Source: JBCDBD01 sp039184335
GTDB lineage: Bacteria > Bacteroidota > Bacteroidia > Flavobacteriales > Flavobacteriaceae
DNA: 18,196 nt
Reading direction: 5' to 3'
Assembly: GCA_039184335.1 (NCBI GenBank)
Contig: JBCDBD010000050.1
Location: 1-18,196, forward strand
Part shown: positions 6,550 through 15,276 of the stretch, piece after piece
How positions within the stretch are numbered: the stretch's first letter is position 1
Layout of the letters: every line of letters starts with the position of its first letter
The notes under the pieces: generated by a model
Database searches by the model: none
What the model was told of the DNA's origin: nothing
What the model saw: the letters and a program-made list of their open reading frames with translations, nothing else
Program-made: the position numbers and the translations under genes

Positions 6550-8003
6550 ATCTGCTTATAATCAATATTTGTTACTTTTAAAATGCGGTCATAGGCACGG
6601 GCTGAAAGGTTTAACCGTTGCATCGCATTTTTGAGCAACATCTTTGATGCATCATCCATCACACAAAACTCCCGTATTTGCTTTGACTCCATTTGTGCGT
6701 TGTAATGTATCTTTTCAGATTTTTCAAAACGTTTGGTTTGTATGTAACGTGCTGCCACTACCCTTTCGCGTATTGCAAGGCTAGTCTCCCCCTTTCGTTC
6801 GTCTGATAATTTTTCAAAAGGTACGGGTGTTACTTCAATATGGATGTCAATCCTGTCCAATAAAGGGCCAGAAATCTTGCTCAGGTAACGCTGCATTTCT
6901 GCGGGTGATGACGTTACGGGTGCATCGGGATCATTAAAATATCCTCCTGGGCTTGGGTTCATACTCGCGACCAGCATAAAACTGCTGGGATAGGTGACCG
7001 TAAACCTTGCCCTTGATATGGTGACCTCCCTATCTTCAAGGGGTTGGCGCATCACTTCAAGTACACTTCGCTTGAATTCTGGCAGCTCGTCCAAAAAGAG
7101 TACACCATTATGCGAAAGTGAGATTTCACCAGGCTGCGGATAAGCACCACCACCGACCAAGGCCACATCTGAAATGGTATGATGGGGGCTTCGAAACGGA
7201 CGTCGTGTCATCAGACCCGTATTTTGTACCTTACCGACCACACTATGTATTTTGGTGGTCTCCAAGGCTTCGTGTAGGGTCATGGGTGGCAAAATGGAAG
7301 GTAACCGTTTGGCCAACATCGTTTTTCCTGCCCCTGGCGGTCCGATCAAGATAATGTTGTGCCCCCCTGCTGCTGCTATTTCCATACAGCGTTTGATTCC
7401 TTCCTGCCCCTTCACATCAGAAAAATCGAAATCGGGTAAATCCAGGTTTTTATAGAATTCTGCCCTAGTATCTAAAATGACCTGCTCTAAATCACTGTGT
7501 GAATCGAAATGGTCGATGACCTCCTTAATATTGGTAACCCCATATACTTTCAGGTCTTTGACAATGGCCGCCTCTTTGGCATTCTCTTTTGGGAGAATAA
7601 ATCCCTCAAAACCTTCTTTCTGTGCCTGAATGGCAATAGGAAGTGCCCCTTTGATGGGTTGCACACTGCCATCTAATGACAATTCACCCATAATCAGATA
7701 TTTTTCGATATTCTCTGAACGAATTTGGTCTGATGAGGCCAAAATGCCCAATGCCAGTGTTAGGTCATAGGCCGAGCCTTCTTTTCGAAGGTCGGCGGGT
7801 GCCATGTTGATGGTAATCTTCTTTCCAGGTATTTTATATCCATTGTTCTGAAGTGCCGCCGCGATACGGTAATTGCTTTCCTTTATGGCATTGTCGGGCA
7901 AACCGACCAAATGATAACCAATACCTCTATTGATGTTGACCTCAACCGTAATCGTAGTTGCTTCAACCCCAAAAACGGCACTCCCGTAAACTTTTGTGAG
8001 CAT
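6537..8003 (-). CDS. comM: YifB/ComM family Mg-chelatase-like AAA+ ATPase, C-terminus replaced at island junction
   Basis: 488 residues. ComM is a hexameric helicase that promotes branch migration during natural transformation in characterised species. Residues 1-180 are the Lon-protease-like N-terminal domain (GLPDNAIKESNYRIAAAL; NMAPADLRKEGSAYDL). The AAA+ core has Walker A GPPGAGKT (221-228), Walker B VLFLDELPEF (301-310) and VASMNPSPGGY (345-355). Family members usually run to about 510 residues, with DRILKV followed by an ARTIADL-type segment and an IQYRSLDR end. Here DRILKV (472-477) is followed by TNIDYKQICLN and a stop. About 30 family residues are thus missing and 11 foreign ones added. 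The catalytic core is intact, so activity may be partly retained. The gene is followed directly by an island ORF. Confidence 0.93.
   Translation of the reverse strand: MLTKVYGSAVFGVEATTITVEVNINRGIGYHLVGLPDNAIKESNYRIAAALQNNGYKIPGKKITINMAPADLRKEGSAYDLTLALGILASSDQIRSENIEKYLIMGELSLDGSVQPIKGALPIAIQAQKEGFEGFILPKENAKEAAIVKDLKVYGVTNIKEVIDHFDSHSDLEQVILDTRAEFYKNLDLPDFDFSDVKGQEGIKRCMEIAAAGGHNIILIGPPGAGKTMLAKRLPSILPPMTLHEALETTKIHSVVGKVQNTGLMTRRPFRSPHHTISDVALVGGGAYPQPGEISLSHNGVLFLDELPEFKRSVLEVMRQPLEDREVTISRARFTVTYPSSFMLVASMNPSPGGYFNDPDAPVTSSPAEMQRYLSKISGPLLDRIDIHIEVTPVPFEKLSDERKGETSLAIRERVVAARYIQTKRFEKSEKIHYNAQMESKQIREFCVMDDASKMLLKNAMQRLNLSARAYDRILKVTNIDYKQICLN
6558..6570 (-). repeat. Right inverted end repeat, AAATATTGATTAT
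   Basis: Identical in inverted orientation to 1470-1482. It sits inside the foreign tail of comM, two bases beyond the last codon that matches the family (V477, 6573-6575), and so marks the inner side of the right junction. Confidence 0.6.
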
Positions 8004-8040
8004 GTCGGCTGTTTGGCCCTAAAAATATATCATTTTACAG

Positions 8041-8081
8041 TTTGTAAGAAAATTAATATGTGACAAAAACTTTCTTACAAA
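8041..8081. promoter_or_regulatory. 11-bp inverted repeat upstream of comM
   Basis: TTTGTAAGAAA (8041-8051) and TTTCTTACAAA (8071-8081) are perfect inverted copies 19 bases apart, 38 bases upstream of the comM start and just after the stop of the acylase remnant. No T tract follows on either side, so an operator is likelier than a terminator. The protein that would bind is unknown. Confidence 0.4.
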
Positions 8082-8114
8082 GCAGTGGAATTTCAAAAAC
8101 TATGGAACCACTAC

Positions 8115-8579
8115 TTACTTTAGAGGTATAAAAATGAGGAGTGATTTCGACACTTCCTGGATTTCTTTTTTGTCCATCATCATTTTTCGAAACTTGCCCT
8201 TGGCGTATAATTCGGCTTGATCTTTATAATGTGGACTCAATGGATTGCCTGATTGGCCTGTCGGAAGAATGCTGATGCTGTTCGTAACATCTGAAAAATC
8301 AATGATCCTTCTTGTCGATGGCCCTGAACCGACACGAAAATACCCCCCATCATTATATGAAAAACCTAAATTATTGATTACCTCACGACTACCAGGTACA
8401 GGAAATGGCCCCACGTTAAAATAACTGCGCAATGCCGCTACTTGGCCAATTGGGTGATGGTGTTCCAATGTATGTACCCTTTCCCATTTCCATTGGGTCA
8501 CATCTGGGCCAACATCTCGTTCCAAAGACATCCAAGCATTATAAAAAACACTTTTTTCAATCTCCGCATGTTCTCCAAG
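8115..8579 (-). pseudogene. Remnant of a penicillin-acylase-family gene (C-terminal part only)
   Basis: The reading frame carries the C-terminal hallmarks of penicillin acylase family (Ntn-hydrolase) proteins: TQWKWERVHTLEHHHPIG, YFNVGPFPVPGSREVINN, RVGSGPSTRRIIDFSD and ILPTGQSGNPLSPHYKDQ. Whole members of this family are several hundred residues long. Here about 155 codons remain after an in-frame TAA at 8580-8582. The catalytic N-terminal serine of the beta subunit and the whole alpha subunit are absent, and the next gene (dsbD) ends only 60 bases upstream. Family-like sequence extends upstream of the first ATG (8531), to about SVFYNAWM, which supports a decayed gene rather than a new short one. 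It cannot be an active acylase. Confidence 0.8.
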
Positions 8580-8639
8580 TTAAGTTGTTGCCTAAAAGTA
8601 ATCCATTTACCAAAAATGGAGCTACTGAAAGTGAAACCA

Positions 8640-10625
8640 CTATTCTAGGTTCATGGATACATCGTATTGCTCTAGACCAGATCTCAGCCATGCCCCATAG
8701 GTCGCTGCATCGACATACTGAACGGCAGCATTCAGTACTTCCAAGTCTGGGGAAAGCAATACATAATAGGGTTGGGAAGCTACATTAAAATTTATGGCCT
8801 GAAACGTACCCCACTTCTCCCCTATGGTCTCAATGGCCTTGATACGGCCCGAATCATATTGAAAATTGAACTGTTCATTTTTCGGAAGTGATTTTCGATC
8901 GTCGACGTAAAGTGATATCAATACATAGTTGTCACGTAATAAAGGAAAGACCTGGGCATCGCTCCAAACGTTCTCTTCCATTTTACGGCAATTGACACAG
9001 GCCCAACCGGTAAAGTCCAACAGGATGGGCTTACGTTCAGCCCTTGCGAAAGCCACTCCTTCATCAAAATCCTTAAAACAGTCAAGTCCGAGTGGGCAAT
9101 CGGTCCTTTGCGCGACCACACTGTAAAAATCAGGAGGGGGAAAACCACTCAATAATTTCAAACTGACCATATTCGAGAGTCCCAAAACCAAATAGAGGAC
9201 AAAAAGTGCACTCATGGTACCCACTGCTTTTCTTCCAATTGATAATCGCTGTTTGGGCCCATCATGCGGAAAACGGAAAACCCCTAACAAGTACAGTGCC
9301 AGCAATACAAAAAGTATAATCCAGATACCCAAGAACAGTTCCCGCTTGAAAATACCCCAATTGCCTACCAAATCTGCATTTGATAAGAACTTGAACGCCA
9401 GGGCCAATTCCAAAAATCCGAGCACAACTTTTACCGTGGTCATCCAACCCCCCGATTTGGGCAATGAGTTCAACCAGGTTGGAAACAAGGCAAATAAGGC
9501 AAAGGGCAGTGCCAAGGCCAAGCCAAAACCAGTCATACCCGCACTCAGGTTGATCGCTACATTACCATCTGCCAAGGTAGTACTCCCCAAGAGCCCCCCC
9601 AAGATAGGGCCGGTACATGAAAAGGAGACAATCGCAAGGGTCAAGGCCATAAAGAAAATGCCCAATCCCCCACCAAACTTTGCAGATGCCGTATCCATTC
9701 TGTTGGCCCATGAACTTGGTAAGGTCAATTCGTAATAGCCAAAAAACGAAAAAGCAAAAAACACAAAAACCAAAAAGAAAAGTATGTTGAGCCAGACATT
9801 GGTGGCTATGGTATTCAGAATTTGCGAATCTACCGAATCAAATACATGAAAGGGAAGACTCAACAGAAAATAGATCAGTACGATAAAAAAACCATATAGC
9901 AGCGCATTGGCAATTCCCCTTGACTTTTTGGTGGACTGCTTGGTGAAAAACGAGACGGTCAATGGAATGAGCGGAAAAACGCAAGGTGTCAGCAGTGCAA
10001 TCAACCCACCTAAAAAACCGAGACCAAAAATCATCCATAAGCCTGATTTTTTATTCGTCGTACTGCCCCAATCCTGTGCTAACAGTTGCCGGTTCTTCAA
10101 GTTCAAGTCTAAGGCGGAGGTCAGTGCCGCATCATGTTCATCAAGTGTTGTGGTGGCAGCGGTGAACCCATTTCCAGTCAATGAAATATGGAATACCTCT
10201 TCTTTGAGTATACAGACTTCTTTGCATATTTGATAATAGAGCATTACGGAAATCTGATTGACCCCGGGTCTCAGCAATTTTATCTTTTGTGTAAAAAGTG
10301 CTTCGTTTTTAAAAAAGGTTTCTTCAACTCCAAAAACCTCGACATATTTCTTATAGGTCTTACCTTCGATGGTCTTTCCCACCAATTCATAATCCGTCCC
10401 AGCTCGTTTGAACTCGAACGCACTGGGCATCGATCCCCCTTCGGCAGTGTAAAGCGAATATATAAACCAATCTTTCAAAATAGCTCCCTTGAACGTAAGC
10501 TCATATTCGGTTTCAGAAATCTTGCTTACTTCGTAATCCCATGTGGCAAGGGCCTTTTCAGATTGTGCAAAAGCACCCATATGGCCAAAGGCAAAAAAAC
10601 AGAACAGGGCTAGAATATGCTTCAT
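8640..10625 (-). CDS. dsbD: Thiol:disulfide interchange protein DsbD
   Basis: 661 residues. DsbD carries reducing power from cytoplasmic thioredoxin across the inner membrane to periplasmic thiol proteins. A signal peptide covers about residues 1-20 (cleavage near AFA-QSE). The periplasmic N-terminal domain has the pair C134/C138 (ICKEVC). The membrane domain, about eight helices over 196-488, has C215 in LLTPCVFPLIPLT and C337 in SFSCTGPILGG. The C-terminal thioredoxin-like domain has WACVNC (C543, C546). All three cysteine pairs are present, so the electron relay looks complete. The ATG overlaps the tilS stop by 4 bases (ATGA), indicating translational coupling. Length and domain order match the family. 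Confidence 0.95.
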   Translation of the reverse strand: MKHILALFCFFAFGHMGAFAQSEKALATWDYEVSKISETEYELTFKGAILKDWFIYSLYTAEGGSMPSAFEFKRAGTDYELVGKTIEGKTYKKYVEVFGVEETFFKNEALFTQKIKLLRPGVNQISVMLYYQICKEVCILKEEVFHISLTGNGFTAATTTLDEHDAALTSALDLNLKNRQLLAQDWGSTTNKKSGLWMIFGLGFLGGLIALLTPCVFPLIPLTVSFFTKQSTKKSRGIANALLYGFFIVLIYFLLSLPFHVFDSVDSQILNTIATNVWLNILFFLVFVFFAFSFFGYYELTLPSSWANRMDTASAKFGGGLGIFFMALTLAIVSFSCTGPILGGLLGSTTLADGNVAINLSAGMTGFGLALALPFALFALFPTWLNSLPKSGGWMTTVKVVLGFLELALAFKFLSNADLVGNWGIFKRELFLGIWIILFVLLALYLLGVFRFPHDGPKQRLSIGRKAVGTMSALFVLYLVLGLSNMVSLKLLSGFPPPDFYSVVAQRTDCPLGLDCFKDFDEGVAFARAERKPILLDFTGWACVNCRKMEENVWSDAQVFPLLRDNYVLISLYVDDRKSLPKNEQFNFQYDSGRIKAIETIGEKWGTFQAINFNVASQPYYVLLSPDLEVLNAAVQYVDAATYGAWLRSGLEQYDVSMNLE

Positions 10626-11914
10626 TGTACAGTCATCTTTATAATGTTTTGTGTTGCCTTGGTCACCTTAAAACGGTCATCTGCCCTTTTACCGATTACC
10701 CAGACAATAGCGGCATCTGAACACAGTACCCATTGGCGCTCTTTGGAAAAGACATCCATTTTTTCATCTTTGAAAAACTTGGAAACCTTTTTTTTACCGA
10801 CCATTCCCAATGGATAAAAATAGTCGCCTTTTTGCCATTTTCTTATCATTAACGGATAGTTTAACTTTTCCTTATCAACATACAGTGTGTTTGCTGATGC
10901 AACTCCCATTTTTTCCACTTCGGTAATCTTTAGGCGCATAGGATGAAGCAACTCTCGCTGGAAATGGTGTATTTCAAATGCTGAAACAGTACCTTGAATA
11001 CGACTGGCCAACAACAAATGGTCACGGTTCTTCAGCAAACGATGGGTTCTGGAATGGACTTCCTTACCACTCATGCCGGTCATAAGATGGACTATGTCTT
11101 GCCATTGCGTAAAACCAAAATCATGGAACAACAAATACAGATAAGCTTTCGAGGGCTCCAAAGCCCTTAACTGCTCGATATCGATCTTTATGGTATCTCC
11201 TTGGTTTACAAATAGTTTTTGCCTTAAAGTCTTCGCATAGTCTTTCTGCAATACTGACGCTTCATGCAAAAAATCCCGTGTCAAAAGAAAATTTGCCATA
11301 AAATTGGGATGCAGTAGCTTCATGCGTGGAATGATTTCATGCCGAATCCTGTTGCGCAGGTATTTGTTTTCTATATTGCTACTGTCTTCCCGCCATGCAA
11401 TGTCATGATATGTTGCATATGCCAAAATCCATTCTCTGGAAAAAGGCAATAAGGGTCTCACCACATTTTGATTTAGGGCGGGTATCCCTGAAAGTCCCTC
11501 AATTCCCGTACCCCTTGAAAGGTTGATAACAAACGTTTCCAAATCATCGTCTGCATGATGGGCAGTCAACACATAACCATAGTCCTTATTGTCTATAAGC
11601 TGTTGAAACCATGTGTAACGAAGCTTACGGGCACGCATCTGAATTGAACCTTTATCGGCTGTAGTATCAAAAGACTTGACGTGGCAGGTTCGACCCAGTT
11701 TTTGGGCCAATTGTTCCACAAAGTACTGATCTGCATCGCTTTCTTCACCGCGTAGATTGAAATTACAGTGTGCCAGGTCAAATGGCAATCCTAACTGATG
11801 GCAGAGGTGTACCAAAACCACGCTGTCTACACCACCGCTACAGGCGATGATAAAGGTATGGTCTTCCATAAAAGGAAAATCAGTCTTGATATGTCTTTCA
11901 AATTCTTCGAGCAT
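10622..11914 (-). CDS. tilS: tRNA(Ile)-lysidine synthase TilS
   Basis: 430 residues. TilS uses ATP and lysine to convert cytidine 34 of the CAU-anticodon tRNA-Ile into lysidine, so that it reads AUA; it is normally essential. The N-terminal PP-loop ATPase has SGGVDS (26-31) and HCNFNLRGEESD (49-60), then LTAHHADDDLETF and NLSRGTGIEGLSGI. Residues from about 225 form the middle and C-terminal tRNA-binding domains (WQKGDYFYPLGMVGKKKVSKFF near 370-395 is typical). Full length for the family. It lies 25 bases after pabB and overlaps dsbD by 4 bases, so it sits in the middle of a likely operon. Confidence 0.96.
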   Translation of the reverse strand: MLEEFERHIKTDFPFMEDHTFIIACSGGVDSVVLVHLCHQLGLPFDLAHCNFNLRGEESDADQYFVEQLAQKLGRTCHVKSFDTTADKGSIQMRARKLRYTWFQQLIDNKDYGYVLTAHHADDDLETFVINLSRGTGIEGLSGIPALNQNVVRPLLPFSREWILAYATYHDIAWREDSSNIENKYLRNRIRHEIIPRMKLLHPNFMANFLLTRDFLHEASVLQKDYAKTLRQKLFVNQGDTIKIDIEQLRALEPSKAYLYLLFHDFGFTQWQDIVHLMTGMSGKEVHSRTHRLLKNRDHLLLASRIQGTVSAFEIHHFQRELLHPMRLKITEVEKMGVASANTLYVDKEKLNYPLMIRKWQKGDYFYPLGMVGKKKVSKFFKDEKMDVFSKERQWVLCSDAAIVWVIGKRADDRFKVTKATQNIIKMTVQ

Positions 11915-11939
11915 AGGTAAAAGTAATCATATTATGGGG

Positions 11940-13241
11940 TCAACCTTCTTCGAGAACGCTACGCATGGCCTTTGCCTTGAGCAAACATTCTTCATACTCG
12001 CTTTCTGGAATCGATTTCGCGGTAATGGCACTGCCAACGGAATAGGAAATATATTTTTTTGTCGCATTGTACAGAATACTTCGAATAACCACATTAAAAT
12101 CAAAATTACCCTTGGGGTCAAAATATCCCACTGCCCCGCTGTACAGTCCCCGCTTGGTTACCTCCAATTCTTCGATAATCTTCATGGCCGCAATTTTTGG
12201 GGCACCTGTCATACTTCCCATTGGAAAGGTTTCCGCTATGATGTCCATCGGATGTTGATCAGGGTCAACCTTAGCAGTGATCGTCGATATCATTTGGTGT
12301 ACTTGCTTAAAAGAATACACTTTACAGAGCTCTTCAACAATCACACTGCCCTTCAGAGCACTTCTAGAAAGGTCATTGCGCACCAAATCGGCAATCATAA
12401 TATTTTCTGCACGCTCCTTGCCATCAATTTGCAACTGCATTTTGAATACGTTGTCTTGATGGGGGTCATCAGACCTTGGGGCAGTACCTTTTATGGGTTG
12501 TGAAACAATGGTGTCACCTTTTTTTTGTAAATACCTTTCAGGGGAAGCCGAAAGTAAAAATTTATCATCGAATCGAAAGAATACGGCAAATGGGGGTTCT
12601 GATATGGAATTCAACCGAAGATAGGTCGATAGCGGGTCTATGGACGTATCAACGGCATAGCATTCTTGACAAAAATTGGCTTCATAGATGTTACCCCTTT
12701 GAATGTAATGCTGCAACTGGGCTATTCGGTCAAAGTACTCATCTTTGTGAATACGAAGCTTGATTTTCACATGATCGATCTGTTGACGGTGATCTGTTAT
12801 GCGTACATCGTAGCCGACAATCGTCTCAAAATCACTTTCAATGGCATCAGCAACCGAATCCATGTACATAAAGGTCACCATATGGGCCTTAAAACCAATC
12901 ACTTTTCGTGGCTGAAAAAAATACAATTCTGGAAAACCCAACCCATCATGATTAGTGGATTCCAGTTTTTCTAGAGCGTTCTTGAAATCATAAGAAAAAT
13001 AACCAAACAACCAATCTTGCGTTTCGTCGTAAAAATCTTTTGCTTCATCGATGTTTTTACAGGTTTTTACAGACAAACTGGTTTGACTGTCTACTGCTAG
13101 GATTCCCTCAAAAACACCATGACGGTCGTTATGAAAATTACTGTCTAACCAAGCGACCTGTTCAAATTGTTGTGCCCATAGCAATATGGCATCTTTAAAC
13201 CTAGGTATCGATTCAATATGAAAAGAACGCGTTACTCGCAA
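11940..13241 (-). CDS. pabB: Aminodeoxychorismate synthase component I
   Basis: 433 residues, chorismate-utilising enzyme family. It converts chorismate with ammonia to 4-amino-4-deoxychorismate for 4-aminobenzoate and folate. PIKGT (249-253) holds Lys251, the residue that distinguishes PabB-type enzymes from anthranilate synthase, which has Ala there. Further motifs are ENIMIADLVRNDLSR (279-293), GSMTGAPKIAAMKIIEELE (342-360) and YSVGSAITAKSIPESEYEE (400-418). The N-terminal half (1-150) is the less conserved subdomain. The glutaminase subunit (PabA) is not in the window. The gene starts 11 bases after the FMN-reductase gene and is followed after 25 bases by tilS. Confidence 0.92.
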   Translation of the reverse strand: MRVTRSFHIESIPRFKDAILLWAQQFEQVAWLDSNFHNDRHGVFEGILAVDSQTSLSVKTCKNIDEAKDFYDETQDWLFGYFSYDFKNALEKLESTNHDGLGFPELYFFQPRKVIGFKAHMVTFMYMDSVADAIESDFETIVGYDVRITDHRQQIDHVKIKLRIHKDEYFDRIAQLQHYIQRGNIYEANFCQECYAVDTSIDPLSTYLRLNSISEPPFAVFFRFDDKFLLSASPERYLQKKGDTIVSQPIKGTAPRSDDPHQDNVFKMQLQIDGKERAENIMIADLVRNDLSRSALKGSVIVEELCKVYSFKQVHQMISTITAKVDPDQHPMDIIAETFPMGSMTGAPKIAAMKIIEELEVTKRGLYSGAVGYFDPKGNFDFNVVIRSILYNATKKYISYSVGSAITAKSIPESEYEECLLKAKAMRSVLEEG

Positions 13242-13252
13242 TCAAATATATA

Positions 13253-13786
13253 TTACAACGTATCTAAAAAGGTGTTCAGTGCCTGAAGGTGCTTGGTGGC
13301 CAATGCTTTATCCTTTATCCCGTCGTCCATATCAAAATTTTCAAGAAAGGAAGGCAACGAAAAAGTGGTCACAATTTCTGCGCCAAATCGCGGCAACATT
13401 AATTTCACAACCTCTAAGGCTCCCATTCCTCCCCTTTTTCCGGGCGAAGTTGCCAACAATAATATTTTTTTATCCATTAAAAACTTTCGTTCTAAACGCG
13501 ATAGCCAATCTACCATATTTTTAAAATAGGCAGATGGGTAACCGTTGTGCTCGCTTATAGAAATGATGAGTCCAGTTGCTTTTTGAATATCGTTCTTGAA
13601 TTCGACCAAAGCATTTGAATATCCTTTTTCCTTTTCCAAATCGGCACTGTACATTGGGAAGGGATAGTTGGCCATATTGAATTGTTGTACCTGATGTTCC
13701 TTGATAAGACCCGTAGTGTACATCACCAATTTAAAGTTGATGGAAGTTGAAGAATTGCTACCTGCAAATGCTAAAATTTGAGCCAT
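13253..13786 (-). CDS. NAD(P)H-dependent FMN reductase-like flavoprotein
   Basis: 177 residues with a flavodoxin-like fold of the NADPH-dependent FMN reductase family. AFAGSNSSTSINFKLV (6-21) is the FMN-phosphate loop. SEHNGYPSAYFKNMVDWLSR (78-97) is the conserved loop next to the flavin ring. ATSPGKRGGMGAL (112-124) is the third conserved loop. It would reduce FMN, quinones or similar acceptors with NAD(P)H in the cytoplasm; the real substrate cannot be read from sequence. First gene of the minus-strand run leading to pabB, tilS and dsbD. It is divergent from the plus-strand membrane protein across 134 bases. Confidence 0.9.
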   Translation of the reverse strand: MAQILAFAGSNSSTSINFKLVMYTTGLIKEHQVQQFNMANYPFPMYSADLEKEKGYSNALVEFKNDIQKATGLIISISEHNGYPSAYFKNMVDWLSRLERKFLMDKKILLLATSPGKRGGMGALEVVKLMLPRFGAEIVTTFSLPSFLENFDMDDGIKDKALATKHLQALNTFLDTL

Positions 13787-13851
13787 TTGAAAAAAATATT
13801 GCTGATTTCGCTAAAATAGCCCAAAAGCGGATGACCTGCGAGTATTTTATC

Positions 13852-13859
13852 TAATTTTG
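13852..13859 (+). promoter_or_regulatory. Candidate -7 box (TAATTTTG) for the membrane acyltransferase-like gene
   Basis: Matches the Bacteroidota -7 consensus TAnnTTTG exactly and lies 61 bases before the ATG at 13921. I do not see a clear TTG -33 element at the usual distance, so the call rests on one box. Confidence 0.35.
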
Positions 13860-13920
13860 CGTCACAAAACGTCTAAAGCGACTGTTAACGAAGTATATAG
13901 AATACCATAGGTCATCAGCA

Positions 13921-15120
13921 ATGAACCCAAAAACAACACGACTGTTTTTTATCGATGCCATACGTGCCTGGGCCATCTTAATGATGCTCCAAGGCCATTT
14001 CATCGACGGGCTGTTAGATCCTTTCTTCAGAAATACTGGTAACACGGTCTATACCATTTGGCTTTATTTTAGGGGAATCACCGCCCCTGTATTCTTTACC
14101 GTTTCAGGCTTTATATTTACTTATCTGTTGATTCGAGTGCCTCAAAAAGGGTTTCAGAACCCCAGGATAAAAAAAGGGGTGCGCAGGGGGCTACAACTGC
14201 TGTTGATTGGCTACCTGTTGCGGATGAATCTTTTTGGGCTGCTCAAGGGTGAAATCTACAGTGGCTTTTATCTGGTAGACGTACTGCACTGCATAGGGTT
14301 GTCAATTCTGGTCATCATAGGAGTTTACCTGTTTGCTGCTGAAAAAAGAAAATATGTGTTCCCCCTTATTCTGGCTAGCATCACCTTGTTGCTCTTTTTG
14401 TTTGAGCCCATCTATAAACAATGGTCCTTTGGCTTCTTACCAACTGCCCTGGCCAATTATTTTACCAAGGCAAATGGGTCGGTGTTTACCATTATACCCT
14501 GGTTGGGCTACACTGCCTTAGGTGGTTTTCTTTCTATTTTATTCACTCGGTTCAAGAACTACAAATACCTTTACCCCGTTGCTATCAGCATCATGTTGAT
14601 GGCAGGTTTTACACTTATTTACTACTCGTCTCTAGGGTTTTTCAACTTGCACCGAATAACTGGAATTGAGCTGTTTTCCTTGATCGAACAGAACAATTAC
14701 TTGTTCATACGGTTAGGGGATGTCTTTGTGGTATTTGCCATTTTTATGGTTTTCAGAAAATTCTTGACCCATAGTACTGTCTTGAAGATTGGGCAAAATA
14801 CACTTTCCATTTATGTCATCCATTTCATTATCTTATATGGAAGTTTTACCGGTTTAGGTCTCTACAAGTTTTTTCACCATTCGTTACCACCAGTAACCGC
14901 TATTATTGGAGCACTTCTATTTATGTTCAGCTGTACCTTTTTTGCACTTCAGTATGGCAAATATGAAGCTGATATCAAACTGACCATCAATACTAGTGTA
15001 TTGTACCTGCAAAGACAGGGGCTTTTGCTTCAGAAAATAACAACTCCATATGTGAAGAGCTTCATGATAAAGGCCAGGCTTTTTCTCAACCGTATTTTTG
15101 CTACGGTCAAAATTAAGTAA
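13921..15120 (+). CDS. DUF1624/HGSNAT-type multi-pass membrane protein, putative acyltransferase
   Basis: 399 residues with about ten hydrophobic helices spread over the whole length. The N-terminus (RLFFIDAIRAWAILMMLQGHFID) is the first helix of the heparan-alpha-glucosaminide N-acetyltransferase-like/DUF1624 family. Its conserved His belongs to the acyl-transfer site in the characterised animal enzyme. TAPVFFTVSGFIFTYLL and LQLLLIGYLLRMN follow as in that family. Such proteins are thought to pass acyl groups across the inner membrane to a sugar or similar acceptor; the acceptor here is unknown. The C-terminal 40 residues are basic and probably cytoplasmic. Single gene with its own likely promoter. 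The broader acyltransferase-3 family is the main alternative. Confidence 0.8.
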   Translation: MNPKTTRLFFIDAIRAWAILMMLQGHFIDGLLDPFFRNTGNTVYTIWLYFRGITAPVFFTVSGFIFTYLLIRVPQKGFQNPRIKKGVRRGLQLLLIGYLLRMNLFGLLKGEIYSGFYLVDVLHCIGLSILVIIGVYLFAAEKRKYVFPLILASITLLLFLFEPIYKQWSFGFLPTALANYFTKANGSVFTIIPWLGYTALGGFLSILFTRFKNYKYLYPVAISIMLMAGFTLIYYSSLGFFNLHRITGIELFSLIEQNNYLFIRLGDVFVVFAIFMVFRKFLTHSTVLKIGQNTLSIYVIHFIILYGSFTGLGLYKFFHHSLPPVTAIIGALLFMFSCTFFALQYGKYEADIKLTINTSVLYLQRQGLLLQKITTPYVKSFMIKARLFLNRIFATVKIK

Positions 15121-15276
15121 CGCTAAGGGCGATAGCATCTTTCAATACATATACTTACCGATTTGGCAATAAGATACCTCTTGACTCAAGTGATAGGCAA
15201 CCAACCTATTTAACAAAAAGCTTCAGACAACCATAGACAAAGAAATTGCGTCTAAAAAATGTAAAAGCGAATTTAA

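Larger units (their letters stand above)
1470..6570. mobile_element. Candidate recombinase-bearing genomic island inserted in comM
   Basis: The region is bounded by the 13-mer AAATATTGATTAT facing inward at both ends (1470-1482 plus strand; 6558-6570 minus strand). The right end abuts the place where ComM stops matching its family (after V477, base 6573). A serine recombinase starts 134 bases inside the left end. The content is accessory: a DUF5131-ParB fusion and small unrecognised genes on alternating strands. comM is a known insertion target for islands in other bacteria, for example AbaR-type islands in Acinetobacter. Weak point: the left flank is not the expected comM remainder, so a simple insertion into an intact gene is not demonstrated here. 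Confidence 0.6.

Noticed and set aside
9214..9735. Long plus-strand ORF of 173 codons opposite dsbD
   Set aside because: It lies wholly within the well-supported dsbD gene on the other strand and has the repetitive K/P/A composition of an antisense shadow.
11847..12503. Plus-strand ORF of 218 codons across tilS and pabB
   Set aside because: It is antisense to two clear genes and the gap between them, with no recognisable domain.
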